Assembly (NCBI RefSeq): GCF_001425905.1 | Contig: NZ_LMDY01000012.1 | Coordinates: forward strand, 497,734-561,733 | Reading direction: 5' to 3' | Source: Methylibium sp. Root1272 | GTDB taxonomy: Bacteria; Pseudomonadota; Gammaproteobacteria; Burkholderiales; Burkholderiaceae_C | Length of the DNA stretch: 64,000 nt | Shown: positions 36,074 through 44,804 of the stretch, piece by piece | How positions within the stretch are numbered: position 1 is the first letter of the stretch | Layout: the number at the start of each line of letters is the position of its first letter | Position numbers and translations under genes: made by a program | The notes under the pieces: model-generated | The model's input: only the letters and a program-made list of their open reading frames with translations | The model's database searches: none | Told to the model about the DNA's origin: nothing

Positions 36074-38338
36074 ATGGACCTGCGCGCCGATCCCTCTGTC
36101 GACGATCCTCTGGAGAGCCCTCGTGTTCTCCTGGTCGACGACGACGAGGTCAACCTGCTCCTGACATCGATCGCGTTGCGCGAGCGAGGCTTTGCCGTCA
36201 CCGAAGCCACCAGTGGCGAGCGCGCGGTGCAGTTGCTGACCGACTGGTCGCCCGACGTCATCGTGCTCGATGCGCTGATGCCCGGCATGGACGGCTTCAC
36301 CACCTGCCGGGAGCTGCGCGCATTGCCAGGGTTCGAGTCGATGCCGGTGCTGATGCTGACCGGACTCGATGATGACGCGTCGATCACCCGCGCCTACGAG
36401 GCCGGCGCCACCGACTTCTTCGTGAAATCGACGCAATGGAGCCTGTTGGCGGGGCGCCTGCGCTACCTGCTGCGCTCGTCCCGCACCCGACTGGAGCTCG
36501 AGCGCAGCAAATCGAAGCTTGCGCGCGCGCAGGATCTCGCGCGCATGGGCAGCTTCGACTGGCGGCGCGATCGGTCCGGGCTGCTGTTTTCGGTCGAGGG
36601 TCTGCGCGTCTTCGGCCTGGGCCCGGGGGACCACCTCGGCATGCGATCGCTCATCCGCATGGTCCCCGCCGAGCATCGGCAGGGCGGTCTGTCGCTGTTG
36701 CGGGACACGTTGGCCCGCAGCACCGTGCTGGCCACCGACTTCCCGGTGCAACTGATCGATGGGCGCCAGCGAGTGGTCCACGTCGAGGCCGAACCCGAGT
36801 TCAACGAGCACGGCAACCTGACCGGCTACACCGGCATCGTGCAGGACGTGACCGACCGACGGGTGGCCGAGGACAAGATCCGGCACCTGGCGAACTTCGA
36901 CGCGCTGACCGGCCTGCCGAACCGGCGCCAGCTGATCTGGCGGGCCGAACGCGCGATGGAGCAGGCCAAGCGGCTGAACCATCAGGTGGGGCTGCTGCTG
37001 ATCGACCTGGATCGCTTCAAGGTCATCAACGACACGCTCGGGCACGGTGCCGGGGACGAGTTGCTGATGGAGGTGTCGCGGCGTCTGCGGTCCTGCGTGC
37101 GGCACTCCGATCAGGTGGTCGAGACCGGGATCGACTCCGTCGGTCTGCGTGCGCATCGCTCCCTCGAGGCGGTCGGCCGGCTCGGCGGGGACGAGTTCGT
37201 GGCGCTGCTGCCCGAGGTCGACGCCGACCAGGACGCCGAGCGCGTCGCGCTGCGCATCCTGGAAGTGATGCGCGAGCCCATCTTCGTGGGCGGCCAGGAA
37301 TGTTTCGTGACCGCCAGCGTCGGCATCGCGCTGTTTCCGCGGGACGGTGCTTCCGTGGCCGATGTGCTGCGCAACGCCGACGTGGCGATGTACTCCGCCA
37401 AGGCAGCCGGGCGCAATGCGGCGTCGCTCTACCGGCCGCATCTGGCCGGCAAGGGCCGCGAAAAGCTCGAGCTCGAGAGCGCACTGCACAAGGCCATCGA
37501 GCGCGAGGAGCTGGTGCTGCATTACCAGCCCAAGATCGACGTGCGCACCGCGCGCATGGTCGGCGCGGAGGCGCTGATGCGCTGGAAGCGCAACGGCGTG
37601 CTGGTGCCGCCCGGCGATTTCATCCCGTTGGCCGAGGAGACCGGTCTCATCGTGCCGATGAGCGAATGGGCGATCCGCGAGGCGACCCGCCAGGCGCGCC
37701 TGTGGCAGCAGCACCATGGCATCGAGACCTCGATCGCGGTGAACCTGCCAAGCCGGCTGTTCGAGCGCACCGACCTGGTGGCCCACATCCAGCAGGCTGC
37801 GGCGGCGCACGGCGTCACGCATTCCTGCATCGAGCTCGAGATCACCGAAACGGGCCTGATGAAGGACCTGCAGAACGTGATCCCGGCCTTGCATCGGCTC
37901 AACGAGATCGGTGTCGAGATCTCCATCGACGATTTCGGCACCGGCTATTCCTCGCTCGCGTACCTGACGACGCTGCCGATCAGCGAGCTGAAGATCGACC
38001 GCAGCTTCGTGCGCGACCTCGGCGTCACCCTGCAGAGCTCGGCCGTGGTCACGGCGATCATTGCGTTGGCGCGCTCCCTCGGCATCCGCGTGATTGCGGA
38101 GGGCGTGGAGAACCTGCGCCAGATGGAGGTGCTGCACCGACTGGGCTGCAGCACGATGCAGGGCTTCCTGTTCAGCAAGGCCTTGCCGCCTGAAGAACTG
38201 GAGCAGTGGCTGGCGCAGACCGTGCTGCCCCGCAAGGCCCCATGGATCGGGCAGGTGGAAGACAGCGATGCGGCGGCGGAGTCGGTGCCGCGGGCCGATT
38301 TCCGTGCCCTGCCGGGCAGTCTGCCTCCAGGCGCCTGA
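36074..38338 (+). CDS. REC-PAS-GGDEF-EAL c-di-GMP protein
   Basis: A 754-residue cytoplasmic protein. The receiver (about 15-135) has Asp66 in VIVLDALMPG; a PAS-like domain covers about 150-280. The GGDEF box starts at residue 371 and is intact. The EAL domain (about 475-720) has E499-A-L, EITETG, DDFGTGYSSL, KIDRSF and STMQGF, so it looks catalytically complete. It may both make and break c-di-GMP. The RxxD motif that normally sits five residues before GGDEF is pushed away by about 25 inserted residues, which may weaken product inhibition. A hybrid kinase gene lies just upstream. Confidence 0.88.
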   Translation: MDLRADPSVDDPLESPRVLLVDDDEVNLLLTSIALRERGFAVTEATSGERAVQLLTDWSPDVIVLDALMPGMDGFTTCRELRALPGFESMPVLMLTGLDDDASITRAYEAGATDFFVKSTQWSLLAGRLRYLLRSSRTRLELERSKSKLARAQDLARMGSFDWRRDRSGLLFSVEGLRVFGLGPGDHLGMRSLIRMVPAEHRQGGLSLLRDTLARSTVLATDFPVQLIDGRQRVVHVEAEPEFNEHGNLTGYTGIVQDVTDRRVAEDKIRHLANFDALTGLPNRRQLIWRAERAMEQAKRLNHQVGLLLIDLDRFKVINDTLGHGAGDELLMEVSRRLRSCVRHSDQVVETGIDSVGLRAHRSLEAVGRLGGDEFVALLPEVDADQDAERVALRILEVMREPIFVGGQECFVTASVGIALFPRDGASVADVLRNADVAMYSAKAAGRNAASLYRPHLAGKGREKLELESALHKAIEREELVLHYQPKIDVRTARMVGAEALMRWKRNGVLVPPGDFIPLAEETGLIVPMSEWAIREATRQARLWQQHHGIETSIAVNLPSRLFERTDLVAHIQQAAAAHGVTHSCIELEITETGLMKDLQNVIPALHRLNEIGVEISIDDFGTGYSSLAYLTTLPISELKIDRSFVRDLGVTLQSSAVVTAIIALARSLGIRVIAEGVENLRQMEVLHRLGCSTMQGFLFSKALPPEELEQWLAQTVLPRKAPWIGQVEDSDAAAESVPRADFRALPGSLPPGA

Positions 38339-38347
38339 GCCGGCGCG

Positions 38348-40048
38348 ATGAGCGTGACCTCGAACCAGGAAGCATCCGCGGCGCGTGTTGCGGAGCCGGC
38401 GGCCGCGGAGTTGGCCAAGGCGGCGCTGCGCCGCCTTGCGCTGGAACGCCTGCAACCGACGCCCGAGAATTTTGCGCGGGCCTACCAGACCGAGCGCGGT
38501 GATGCGCCGGGGCCTGCAGCGCCGGTCGCTTCTGTCGTGCCGGACAGTGCCGAAGGCGAAGCGTGGGCCACGCTGATCCAGAGCGCCCTACGAGGTGTGG
38601 AGCGTGGTGGCCGCAACTGGACCGCCGCGCGCCGCAAGGACAGTCTGCAGCGCGTGCTCGGAGGCAGCCGCAGCGACGCCAAGCGGCTGCATCAACGGCT
38701 CAAGCAGCTCATCGCCAGTTGGGACAGCGATGCGTTGGACGAGGCGCCGAGCGATCTGGCGCCTTTCGATGCCGGGGCGACGTCGATCGATGTCGGGCCG
38801 ACGGCTGTTTCGAACGATCCGTCCGTGCCGGTCTCGGCAGCTTGGCCGCGCGTCGCTGCCGAACTTGGGGCGACCGTCCAGGCGGCCTTGCCGTCGAGCG
38901 AGGCGCGCAGTCGAGAGGTGGCCGAGCGGCTTGCACGGCTGCAGGCACGCATTGCTGCCGACGGCCCCGACGGTGTTGTCGTTGACGTGGCGCAGGCCTG
39001 CGCGGAGGCGCAGCGGGTGCTGCAGCATCGCCAGCATCTGATGAGTCAACTGGGAGGGCTGTGCCAGGAGCTCACCGAAGGGTTGGCCGACCTGTCCGAG
39101 GACGACTCGTGGGTCAAGGGCCAGTGCGAGGTGATGCGCGGTCAGTTGTTCGAGAGCGATGGCGGCCTGACAGCGCGGGGCGTGCGCTCGGTCAGCCAAC
39201 TGCTGCTCGGTACGCGCGAGCGCCAGCAGGAACTGCGCGCGGCCCGCAAGGCGGCCCGTGATACCTTGAAGGACTCGATCCACGAGATGCTCGACGAAAT
39301 CGCGGCGCTCGGGGCACAGACCGGGCGTTTCTCGTCGCAGCTGGGCGGCTATGCCGATGAGATCGACCGTGCCGAGTCGCTTGAGAGCCTGGCCGGGACG
39401 GTGCGCCAGATGGTGGCCGAAAGCCGGGCGGTGCACGAAGGGGTCAGCCAGGCGCAGGCCAGGCTGGCGCAGGAGCACAGCCGATCGACCGAGATGCAGG
39501 CGCGGGTGGCCGAATTGGAGGACGAGATCCGTCGGCTTTCGGACGAAGTGTCCACGGACCCCTTGACGCAGATCGCCAACCGCCGCGGCCTGCAGCAGGC
39601 CTTCGAGACGGAGCAGGCCAAGAACCAGCGGGCCGCACAGGGTGAGGGCGCGACGCTCGCCGTGGCGCTGATCGACATCGACAATTTCAAGAAACTCAAC
39701 GACCGGCTGGGTCATGCCAGTGGCGATGCGGCGCTGCAGTTCCTGACGCGCCGCGTGACGCAGGCACTGCGTCCCGGTGACACGCTCGCCCGCTACGGCG
39801 GTGAAGAGTTCGTGGTGCTGTTGCCGGGCACGCCGCTCGACGAGGCACAGCGCGTGCTCACCCGCGTGCAGCGCACGCTCAGTGCAGAGCTGTTCATGAG
39901 CGACGAGCAGGGGCAGGTGTTCGTGACCTTCTCGGCCGGTGTCAGCCTCTACCGGCCCGGCGAACGGCTCGAGCAATCGCTGGAGCGCGCCGACGAGGCG
40001 CTGTACGAAGCCAAGCACAGCGGCAAGAACCGCACCTGCGCCGCCTGA
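38348..40048 (+). CDS. Diguanylate cyclase with long helical N-terminus
   Basis: A 566-residue protein. The first 390 residues are mostly helical, with the opening ALERLQPTPENFARAYQ seen in a family of proteobacterial cyclases and a coiled coil at about 290-400. The GGDEF domain is at about 400-560; the box is GGEEF at 484-488, with an inhibitory RxxD (RPGD) exactly five residues before it. It should make c-di-GMP from two GTP. The ATG is 10 bp after the preceding gene, so the two are probably co-transcribed. Confidence 0.87.
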   Translation: MSVTSNQEASAARVAEPAAAELAKAALRRLALERLQPTPENFARAYQTERGDAPGPAAPVASVVPDSAEGEAWATLIQSALRGVERGGRNWTAARRKDSLQRVLGGSRSDAKRLHQRLKQLIASWDSDALDEAPSDLAPFDAGATSIDVGPTAVSNDPSVPVSAAWPRVAAELGATVQAALPSSEARSREVAERLARLQARIAADGPDGVVVDVAQACAEAQRVLQHRQHLMSQLGGLCQELTEGLADLSEDDSWVKGQCEVMRGQLFESDGGLTARGVRSVSQLLLGTRERQQELRAARKAARDTLKDSIHEMLDEIAALGAQTGRFSSQLGGYADEIDRAESLESLAGTVRQMVAESRAVHEGVSQAQARLAQEHSRSTEMQARVAELEDEIRRLSDEVSTDPLTQIANRRGLQQAFETEQAKNQRAAQGEGATLAVALIDIDNFKKLNDRLGHASGDAALQFLTRRVTQALRPGDTLARYGGEEFVVLLPGTPLDEAQRVLTRVQRTLSAELFMSDEQGQVFVTFSAGVSLYRPGERLEQSLERADEALYEAKHSGKNRTCAA

Positions 40049-40226
40049 TCGGCTTCGCGAGGCTCATCCAGGGAGCCAGGATGCCGGACGGCGATCCACA
40101 CCGGTCACATCCCTAGTTCATCCGTTTTCTGTGCCCCGCCGAGGCCGACAATCGGGGGCTCCCGTCTCGTCGATGGAAGCAGCTTCCCTACTTGTGTGCC
40201 GATCCTGCAGACGTTCCTGATCCCAA

Positions 40227-40496
40227 ATGAGCGGCTTCGAACGACAAGCGCAAGAGTTGCTGAGCAGGCTCTTGGCGGGGCGACATCTGTCGGCGGACCT
40301 GCGTCTGGCGATCGAGCAAGCCATCGCCGTGCAGATGCGCGATGGGTTCACGCCGGCCATGGAGGCTGAGCTGCGTCACTTCATCGACAGCTGCGCCGAA
40401 GCGGCCCCCAGCCCTTCCGAGCCGGCAGGCGCGAGTCCAGCAGACGACGACGATCGATCGACCAGCGTCGACGTTCATTGGACGACGCTGCGCTGA
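40227..40496 (+). CDS. Small hypothetical protein
   Basis: An 89-residue protein I do not recognise. The first 60 residues are predicted helical (GFERQAQELLSRLLAGRHLS, then AIEQAIAVQMRDG), and the tail is acidic with DDDDRS. The ATG has no clear ribosome-binding site. It follows the diguanylate cyclase by 178 bp. Confidence 0.45.
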   Translation: MSGFERQAQELLSRLLAGRHLSADLRLAIEQAIAVQMRDGFTPAMEAELRHFIDSCAEAAPSPSEPAGASPADDDDRSTSVDVHWTTLR

Positions 40497-40595
40497 GGCC
40501 CTGACGAATTTCCTCGTGATGGACGGCGACGGCCGCCAATAGCCCTCTGGTTTTCAAGGGAATTACGAGAGCCTCGCCATAGATGTAACCTTATG

Positions 40596-40611
40596 TGTGC
40601 GATCACGCACA
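40596..40611. promoter_or_regulatory. Inverted repeat upstream of a small gene
   Basis: Perfect arms TGTGCG (40596-40601) and CGCACA (40606-40611) around ATCA, 13 bases before the ATG of the next small gene. It could be an operator or a leader hairpin. Confidence 0.35.
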
Positions 40612-40623
40612 GCGAGGTTCGTC

Positions 40624-40854
40624 ATGGCAACTTTCGATTTCGGGGCCAAGCCTCGGCATTTCAATCTCCATCCGCCCAAACACCGGATGGACCGAAGCGC
40701 CGTGGATTCGGTTCGAGCCGTTCAGCAGGACGACGCTAAGGCTGACGACCACTGGTTGCATTCCTCGTTCGATCTGCGCCGCGGACTGGACGTGAGCGAG
40801 GAAGAGATCGAAACCCTGCCCGGCGAACTGCAGGACGCGTTCATCAAGCGCTGA
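40624..40854 (+). CDS. Small hypothetical protein
   Basis: A 76-residue soluble protein I do not recognise. It is rich in His, Asp and charged residues, with PRHFNLHPPKHRMDRS near the N-terminus, HWLHSSFDLRRGLDVSEEE in the middle, and the end LPGELQDAFIKR. GAGG lies seven bases upstream of the ATG. Codon use looks like that of the neighbours, which supports a real gene. It sits directly before the tRNA-Ser gene on the opposite strand. Confidence 0.55.
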   Translation: MATFDFGAKPRHFNLHPPKHRMDRSAVDSVRAVQQDDAKADDHWLHSSFDLRRGLDVSEEEIETLPGELQDAFIKR

Positions 40855-40863
40855 GGCGCATAT

Positions 40864-40953
40864 TGGCGGAAGCGGTGGGATTCGAACCCACGGAAGGGTC
40901 GCCCCTTCGGCAGTTTTCAAGACTGCTGCCTTCAACCGCTCGGCCACGCTTCC
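40864..40953 (-). tRNA. tRNA-Ser (anticodon TGA)
   Basis: A 90-nt class II tRNA. The acceptor stem GGAAGCG pairs with CGCTTCC, followed by G and an encoded CCA. The anticodon loop reads CTTGAAA with anticodon TGA, which reads UCA codons. The long variable arm GAAGGGGCGACCCTTC and the T-arm GTGGGTTCGAATCCCAC are complete. Confidence 0.96.
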
Positions 40954-41010
40954 AACGGTCTGGATTCTAAGTTCGAAGGCGGCGCTCGCTCCTGGTCGCC
41001 GCGGCTGAGA

Positions 41011-41832
41011 TCAGCCAGGCTGCTGCGCCGTTTCGCAGTCGACCTGGATCGTTTCCCGCCGTCCGCCGTCGATGCGAACTGCAGTGAGCGCGCCGCCCCA
41101 GACGCAGCCGGTGTCGATGGCCAGCAGGTCGGGCCGATTCACGAGGCCGAGTGTCGACCAGTGGCCGAACGCGATCGGTTGACCCTGCGTGAGGCGGTCG
41201 GGGGCCTCGAACCACGGATAGAGCCCCTTCGGCGCCCTGTCGGCGGCTTCCTTCACCTTGAAGTCCAGCGTACCGCGCGCGTCGACGTAGCGCACGCGCG
41301 TGAGCACGTTGATCGCGAAGCGCCACCGGTCAGCGCCGTCGAGCCTGGGCTTCCAGCGAGACGGCTCGTTGCCGTACATCACCTGCAGGAACTCGCTCCA
41401 TTGCGGGCTGGCCAGTTCCGCCTCGACTTCGGCGGCCAACTGCAGGGTCAGCGCCAGATCCCATTGCGGCGCCACGCCGGCGTGCACCATCAGCCAGCCT
41501 TCCGCATGCACTGCGAGCCGTCGCGTGCGCACCCAGTCGATCAGCGCGTCGCAATCCGGCGATTCGAGGATAGGGGACAGCGTGTCGCTGCGGTGTTGAG
41601 GGCGCACACCCTGGGCCACTGCCATCAGGTGCAGATCGTGGTTGCCGAGCAAGCAGGTGGCCGCATCGCCCATGCCGATCAGGCGCTGAAGTACCTGGAG
41701 CGAACAGGGTCCTCGATTGACCAGATCGCCCAGCACATACAAGCGATCGCGCGACGGCGAGAAATCGATCTTGGCGAGCAAGCGGTCGAGTGCATCGCAA
41801 CAGCCTTGGAGGTCACCGACGAGATAGATCAT
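41011..41832 (-). CDS. apaH: Symmetrical bis(5'-nucleosyl)-tetraphosphatase
   Basis: A 273-residue phosphoesterase that splits Ap4A into two ADP. Metal-binding motifs are clear: GDLQGCCDAL, LGDLVNRGPCS and LLGNHDLHLM, then GHWSTLG and DTGCVWGGALTAVR at the C-terminus. Length and motif order fit ApaH. It is transcribed towards the tRNA-Ser gene and is divergent from the CBS-domain protein gene. Confidence 0.92.
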   Translation of the reverse strand: MIYLVGDLQGCCDALDRLLAKIDFSPSRDRLYVLGDLVNRGPCSLQVLQRLIGMGDAATCLLGNHDLHLMAVAQGVRPQHRSDTLSPILESPDCDALIDWVRTRRLAVHAEGWLMVHAGVAPQWDLALTLQLAAEVEAELASPQWSEFLQVMYGNEPSRWKPRLDGADRWRFAINVLTRVRYVDARGTLDFKVKEAADRAPKGLYPWFEAPDRLTQGQPIAFGHWSTLGLVNRPDLLAIDTGCVWGGALTAVRIDGGRRETIQVDCETAQQPG

Positions 41833-41894
41833 GGGTCGATTCTGCTACGCTCGTATTTCGCTGACTCGTGACGCAGCCTGGCGCGGCGCGCTGA

Positions 41895-43214
41895 ATGGAC
41901 GTTCTCCTGCTGGTTTGCCTGATCCTGCTCAACGGCCTGTTCGCCATGTCGGAGATGTCGCTGGCCGCCAGTCGCAAGGCGCGGTTGCAGGTGATGGTGG
42001 AAACCGGGGATGCCGGCGCGAAGGTGGCGATGGAGTTGCACGACAACCCGACGAGCTTCCTGTCGACGGTGCAGATCGGCATCACCTCGATCGGCATCCT
42101 GAACGGCATCGTCGGTGAGGCCGCCTTCTCGCAGCCGCTGGCCGCTTGGCTCAAGGAAGGTTTCGACATCGCCCCACGGGCGGCCGATATCGGCTCGCTC
42201 GCCCTGGTGGTGGTGATCATTACTTTTCTGACGATCATCTTCGGCGAGTTGGTGCCCAAGCGTGTCGGCCAACTCTATCCCGAGGCCGTTGCGCGCTTGG
42301 TCTCGCGACCGATGCGCGGCTTGTCCTTCGTCGCCAGGCCATTCGTCAAGTTGCTGGCCGGCAGCACCGGCGCGATCCTTGGCTTGCTGGGCATTCGCGA
42401 CACGCAGAGCCGCGGTGTGACGGAAGAGGAGATCGCGGCCAGCCTGGAGGAGGGTTTCGACGCCGGCGTCATCGAAGCGCAGGAGCACCAGATGGTGCGC
42501 AATGTGTTTCGGCTCGACGAGCGCCAGATCGGCTCGATGATGATCCCGCGCGGCGAGATCGCCTGGCTCGACAGCACGACGCCGATCGCCGAGGCGCTGG
42601 CGGTGATCGCGGCCCACGAACACTCCCGCTATCCGGTGTGCCGGGGCGGGCTGGACGAGGTGCTCGGGGTCGTCGGCACGCAGCACCTGCTGCAGCAGGT
42701 GACTAGCGGCAAGCCGCTCTCGTTGACCGAAGGATTGCAGCCACCGGTGTTCGTGCCCGAGACGCTGACCGGCATGGAGTTGCTCGAGCAGTTCCGCGGT
42801 TCGACCACGCAGATGGTGTTCGTCGTCGACGAGTATGGCGAAGTCCAGGGAGTGATCACGCTGCGCGACGTGCTGGAAGCCATCACCGGCGAGTTCACGA
42901 CGCCCACGGCCGACGACGCCTGGGCGGTGCAGCGCGAGGATGGCTCCTGGCTGATCGACGGCCTGATCCCGGTCCCCGAGCTCAAGGACCGGCTCGGCCT
43001 GAAGGAATTGCCCGACGAGGATCGCGGTCGCTACAACACGCTCGCGGGCATGACGATGCTGCTGTTGGGGCGCCTGCCACAGACGGCTGACGTGGTCGAG
43101 TGGGCCGGCTGGCGCTTCGAGGTGGTCGACCTCGATGGCAAGCGAGTCGACAAGGTGCTGGTCAACCGGCTGAAGGGCGCTGACGAGGCGTCGCTGACCA
43201 GCGCAGAGTCCTGA
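41895..43214 (+). CDS. CorC/HlyC-type membrane protein with CBS domains
   Basis: A 439-residue protein with an N-terminal DUF21 (CNNM) membrane domain of about four spans (residues 1-180), two CBS domains (about 205-325) and a C-terminal CorC/HlyC domain (about 345-430, with DGSWLIDGLIPVPELKDRL). FGELVPKRVGQLYPE is the conserved DUF21 signature. Relatives take part in magnesium or cobalt efflux; the older label hemolysin is misleading. It stands alone, divergent from apaH. Confidence 0.85.
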   Translation: MDVLLLVCLILLNGLFAMSEMSLAASRKARLQVMVETGDAGAKVAMELHDNPTSFLSTVQIGITSIGILNGIVGEAAFSQPLAAWLKEGFDIAPRAADIGSLALVVVIITFLTIIFGELVPKRVGQLYPEAVARLVSRPMRGLSFVARPFVKLLAGSTGAILGLLGIRDTQSRGVTEEEIAASLEEGFDAGVIEAQEHQMVRNVFRLDERQIGSMMIPRGEIAWLDSTTPIAEALAVIAAHEHSRYPVCRGGLDEVLGVVGTQHLLQQVTSGKPLSLTEGLQPPVFVPETLTGMELLEQFRGSTTQMVFVVDEYGEVQGVITLRDVLEAITGEFTTPTADDAWAVQREDGSWLIDGLIPVPELKDRLGLKELPDEDRGRYNTLAGMTMLLLGRLPQTADVVEWAGWRFEVVDLDGKRVDKVLVNRLKGADEASLTSAES

Positions 43215-43356
43215 CCCACGCGCGGCTTCGTCTTTCCTGGGGATGCCGCCATCGCGTGGGGGCAGCGGTGAAGACCTTGGCGTCGAACAGGATTGCGCGT
43301 TCCTGCAAAACTGCGCCGGCCCACCCATCGATCATCACCCTTCAAGAAAGCCCAAC

Positions 43357-44151
43357 GTGGATCTTCAACTGACAGGCAAGCTGGCTCTCGTCTCCGGCAG
43401 CACGGCCGGTATCGGCTTCTCGATCGCCCAGGCCCTGGCGCGCGAAGGCGCGCGCGTGATCGTGAACGGACGCACCGAAGCGGCCGTCGAACACGCCGTC
43501 GCGCAACTGCGCTCGGCATCGGGGTCCACCGCCGCCGAAGGCTTTGCCGGCGACCTGAGCACGGCCGAAGCGGCCGAGGACCTTGCGCGGCGCTTCCCGG
43601 ATGTGGAGATCCTCGTCAACAACCTCGGCATCTTCGAGCCCAAACCCTTCGAGGAAATCCCCGACGCGGACTGGCTGCGCTTCTTCGATGTCAACGTGCT
43701 CAGCGGTGTGCGCCTCGCGCGGCTTTACCTGCCAGCCATGCGGCGGCGCAACTGGGGTCGCGTGATCTTCATCTCGAGCGAGAGCGCGCTGCAGATCCCG
43801 GCCGAGATGATCCACTACGGCATGACCAAGACCGCGCAGCTGGCGGTGTCGAGAGGCCTCGCGGAGGCCGTGGCCGGCACGGGTATCACCGTCAACAGCG
43901 TGCTGCCCGGTCCGACGCGTTCGCGCGGTGTCGGCGACTTCGTCGATGCGCTGGCCAAGGCCGAAGGCAAGTCGGCCGAGGCCGTGGAGCAAGAGTTCTT
44001 CCTGAAGATGCGGCCCAGCTCCTTGATCCGGCGCTTTGCCAGCACCGAGGAAGTGGCTTCGCTGGTGGCCTATGTCGCCAGCCCGCTCGCGTCTGCCACC
44101 ACCGGTGCAGCGCTGCGGGTGGACGGGGGCGTGCTCAGGTCTGCGGTCTGA
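43357..44151 (+). CDS. Short-chain dehydrogenase/reductase
   Basis: A 264-residue classical SDR. The cofactor loop is SGSTAGIGFSIAQAL near residue 14, NNLGIF matches the NNAG motif, Ser is in ISSESA, and the catalytic YxxxK is in HYGMTKTA. The Arg in NGRTEA after the second strand suggests NADPH use. The start is a GTG at 43357 with AAGAAAG upstream; the longer open frame before it lacks family character. The substrate is unknown. Confidence 0.82.
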   Translation: MDLQLTGKLALVSGSTAGIGFSIAQALAREGARVIVNGRTEAAVEHAVAQLRSASGSTAAEGFAGDLSTAEAAEDLARRFPDVEILVNNLGIFEPKPFEEIPDADWLRFFDVNVLSGVRLARLYLPAMRRRNWGRVIFISSESALQIPAEMIHYGMTKTAQLAVSRGLAEAVAGTGITVNSVLPGPTRSRGVGDFVDALAKAEGKSAEAVEQEFFLKMRPSSLIRRFASTEEVASLVAYVASPLASATTGAALRVDGGVLRSAV

Positions 44152-44221
44152 TGCGACAGTGGCGATGCCGCCCGAGAGCGGGCGCCGCCGGTGAGTCCGT
44201 GATGCGCGCGAAAATGAGTGC

Positions 44222-44782
44222 ATGAGCAAGGCCTTTACGAAGGAAAGCGACGCGGGCGACGAGGACGACGAACTCGAACTGCCCGCGCTGCCGGCCGGCA
44301 GCAAGAACTACATCACGCCAGCCGGTTTTGCGCGGCTGCGCGCAGAGCTGATGCAACTGCTCGACGATGAACGCCCCAAGGTTGTCGAGACCGTGTCCTG
44401 GGCCGCGAAGAACGGCGATCGCTCGGAGAACGGCGACTACCTCTACGGCAAGAAGCGGCTGCGCGAGATCGACCGCCGCATCCGCTTCCTGACTCGGCGG
44501 CTCGAGATCGCCGAGGTGGCCGACCCGAGCGTGCACCACGGCAGCGACCGGGTGTTCTTCGGCGCGACCGTCACCTACGCCGCCCCCGACGGCGCCGAAC
44601 GCACGATCACGATCAAGGGCATCGACGAGGCCGACAACCTGCAGGCCGAGGTGAGCTGGATCTCGCCGGTGGCGCGGGCGCTGCTGAAGGCGCGCGTCGG
44701 CGACGAGGTCACGCTGCTCACGCCGCAGGGGCCAAAGACGATCGAGGTGGTCGGGGTGCGCTACCCGTCGCCGACAGCCTGA
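44222..44782 (+). CDS. greB: Transcription elongation factor GreB
   Basis: A 186-residue factor that restarts backtracked RNA polymerase by stimulating transcript cleavage. The N-terminal coiled coil carries the acidic tip DRSENGDYLYGKKRLREIDR; the C-terminal FKBP-like domain includes VSWISPVARALLKARVGDEV. An N-terminal acidic extension of about 28 residues precedes the usual start NYITPAGF. The gene lies alone, facing the CoA-transferase gene. Confidence 0.92.
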   Translation: MSKAFTKESDAGDEDDELELPALPAGSKNYITPAGFARLRAELMQLLDDERPKVVETVSWAAKNGDRSENGDYLYGKKRLREIDRRIRFLTRRLEIAEVADPSVHHGSDRVFFGATVTYAAPDGAERTITIKGIDEADNLQAEVSWISPVARALLKARVGDEVTLLTPQGPKTIEVVGVRYPSPTA

Positions 44783-44804
44783 GTACCGGCCGCAACCGGC
44801 CGCG

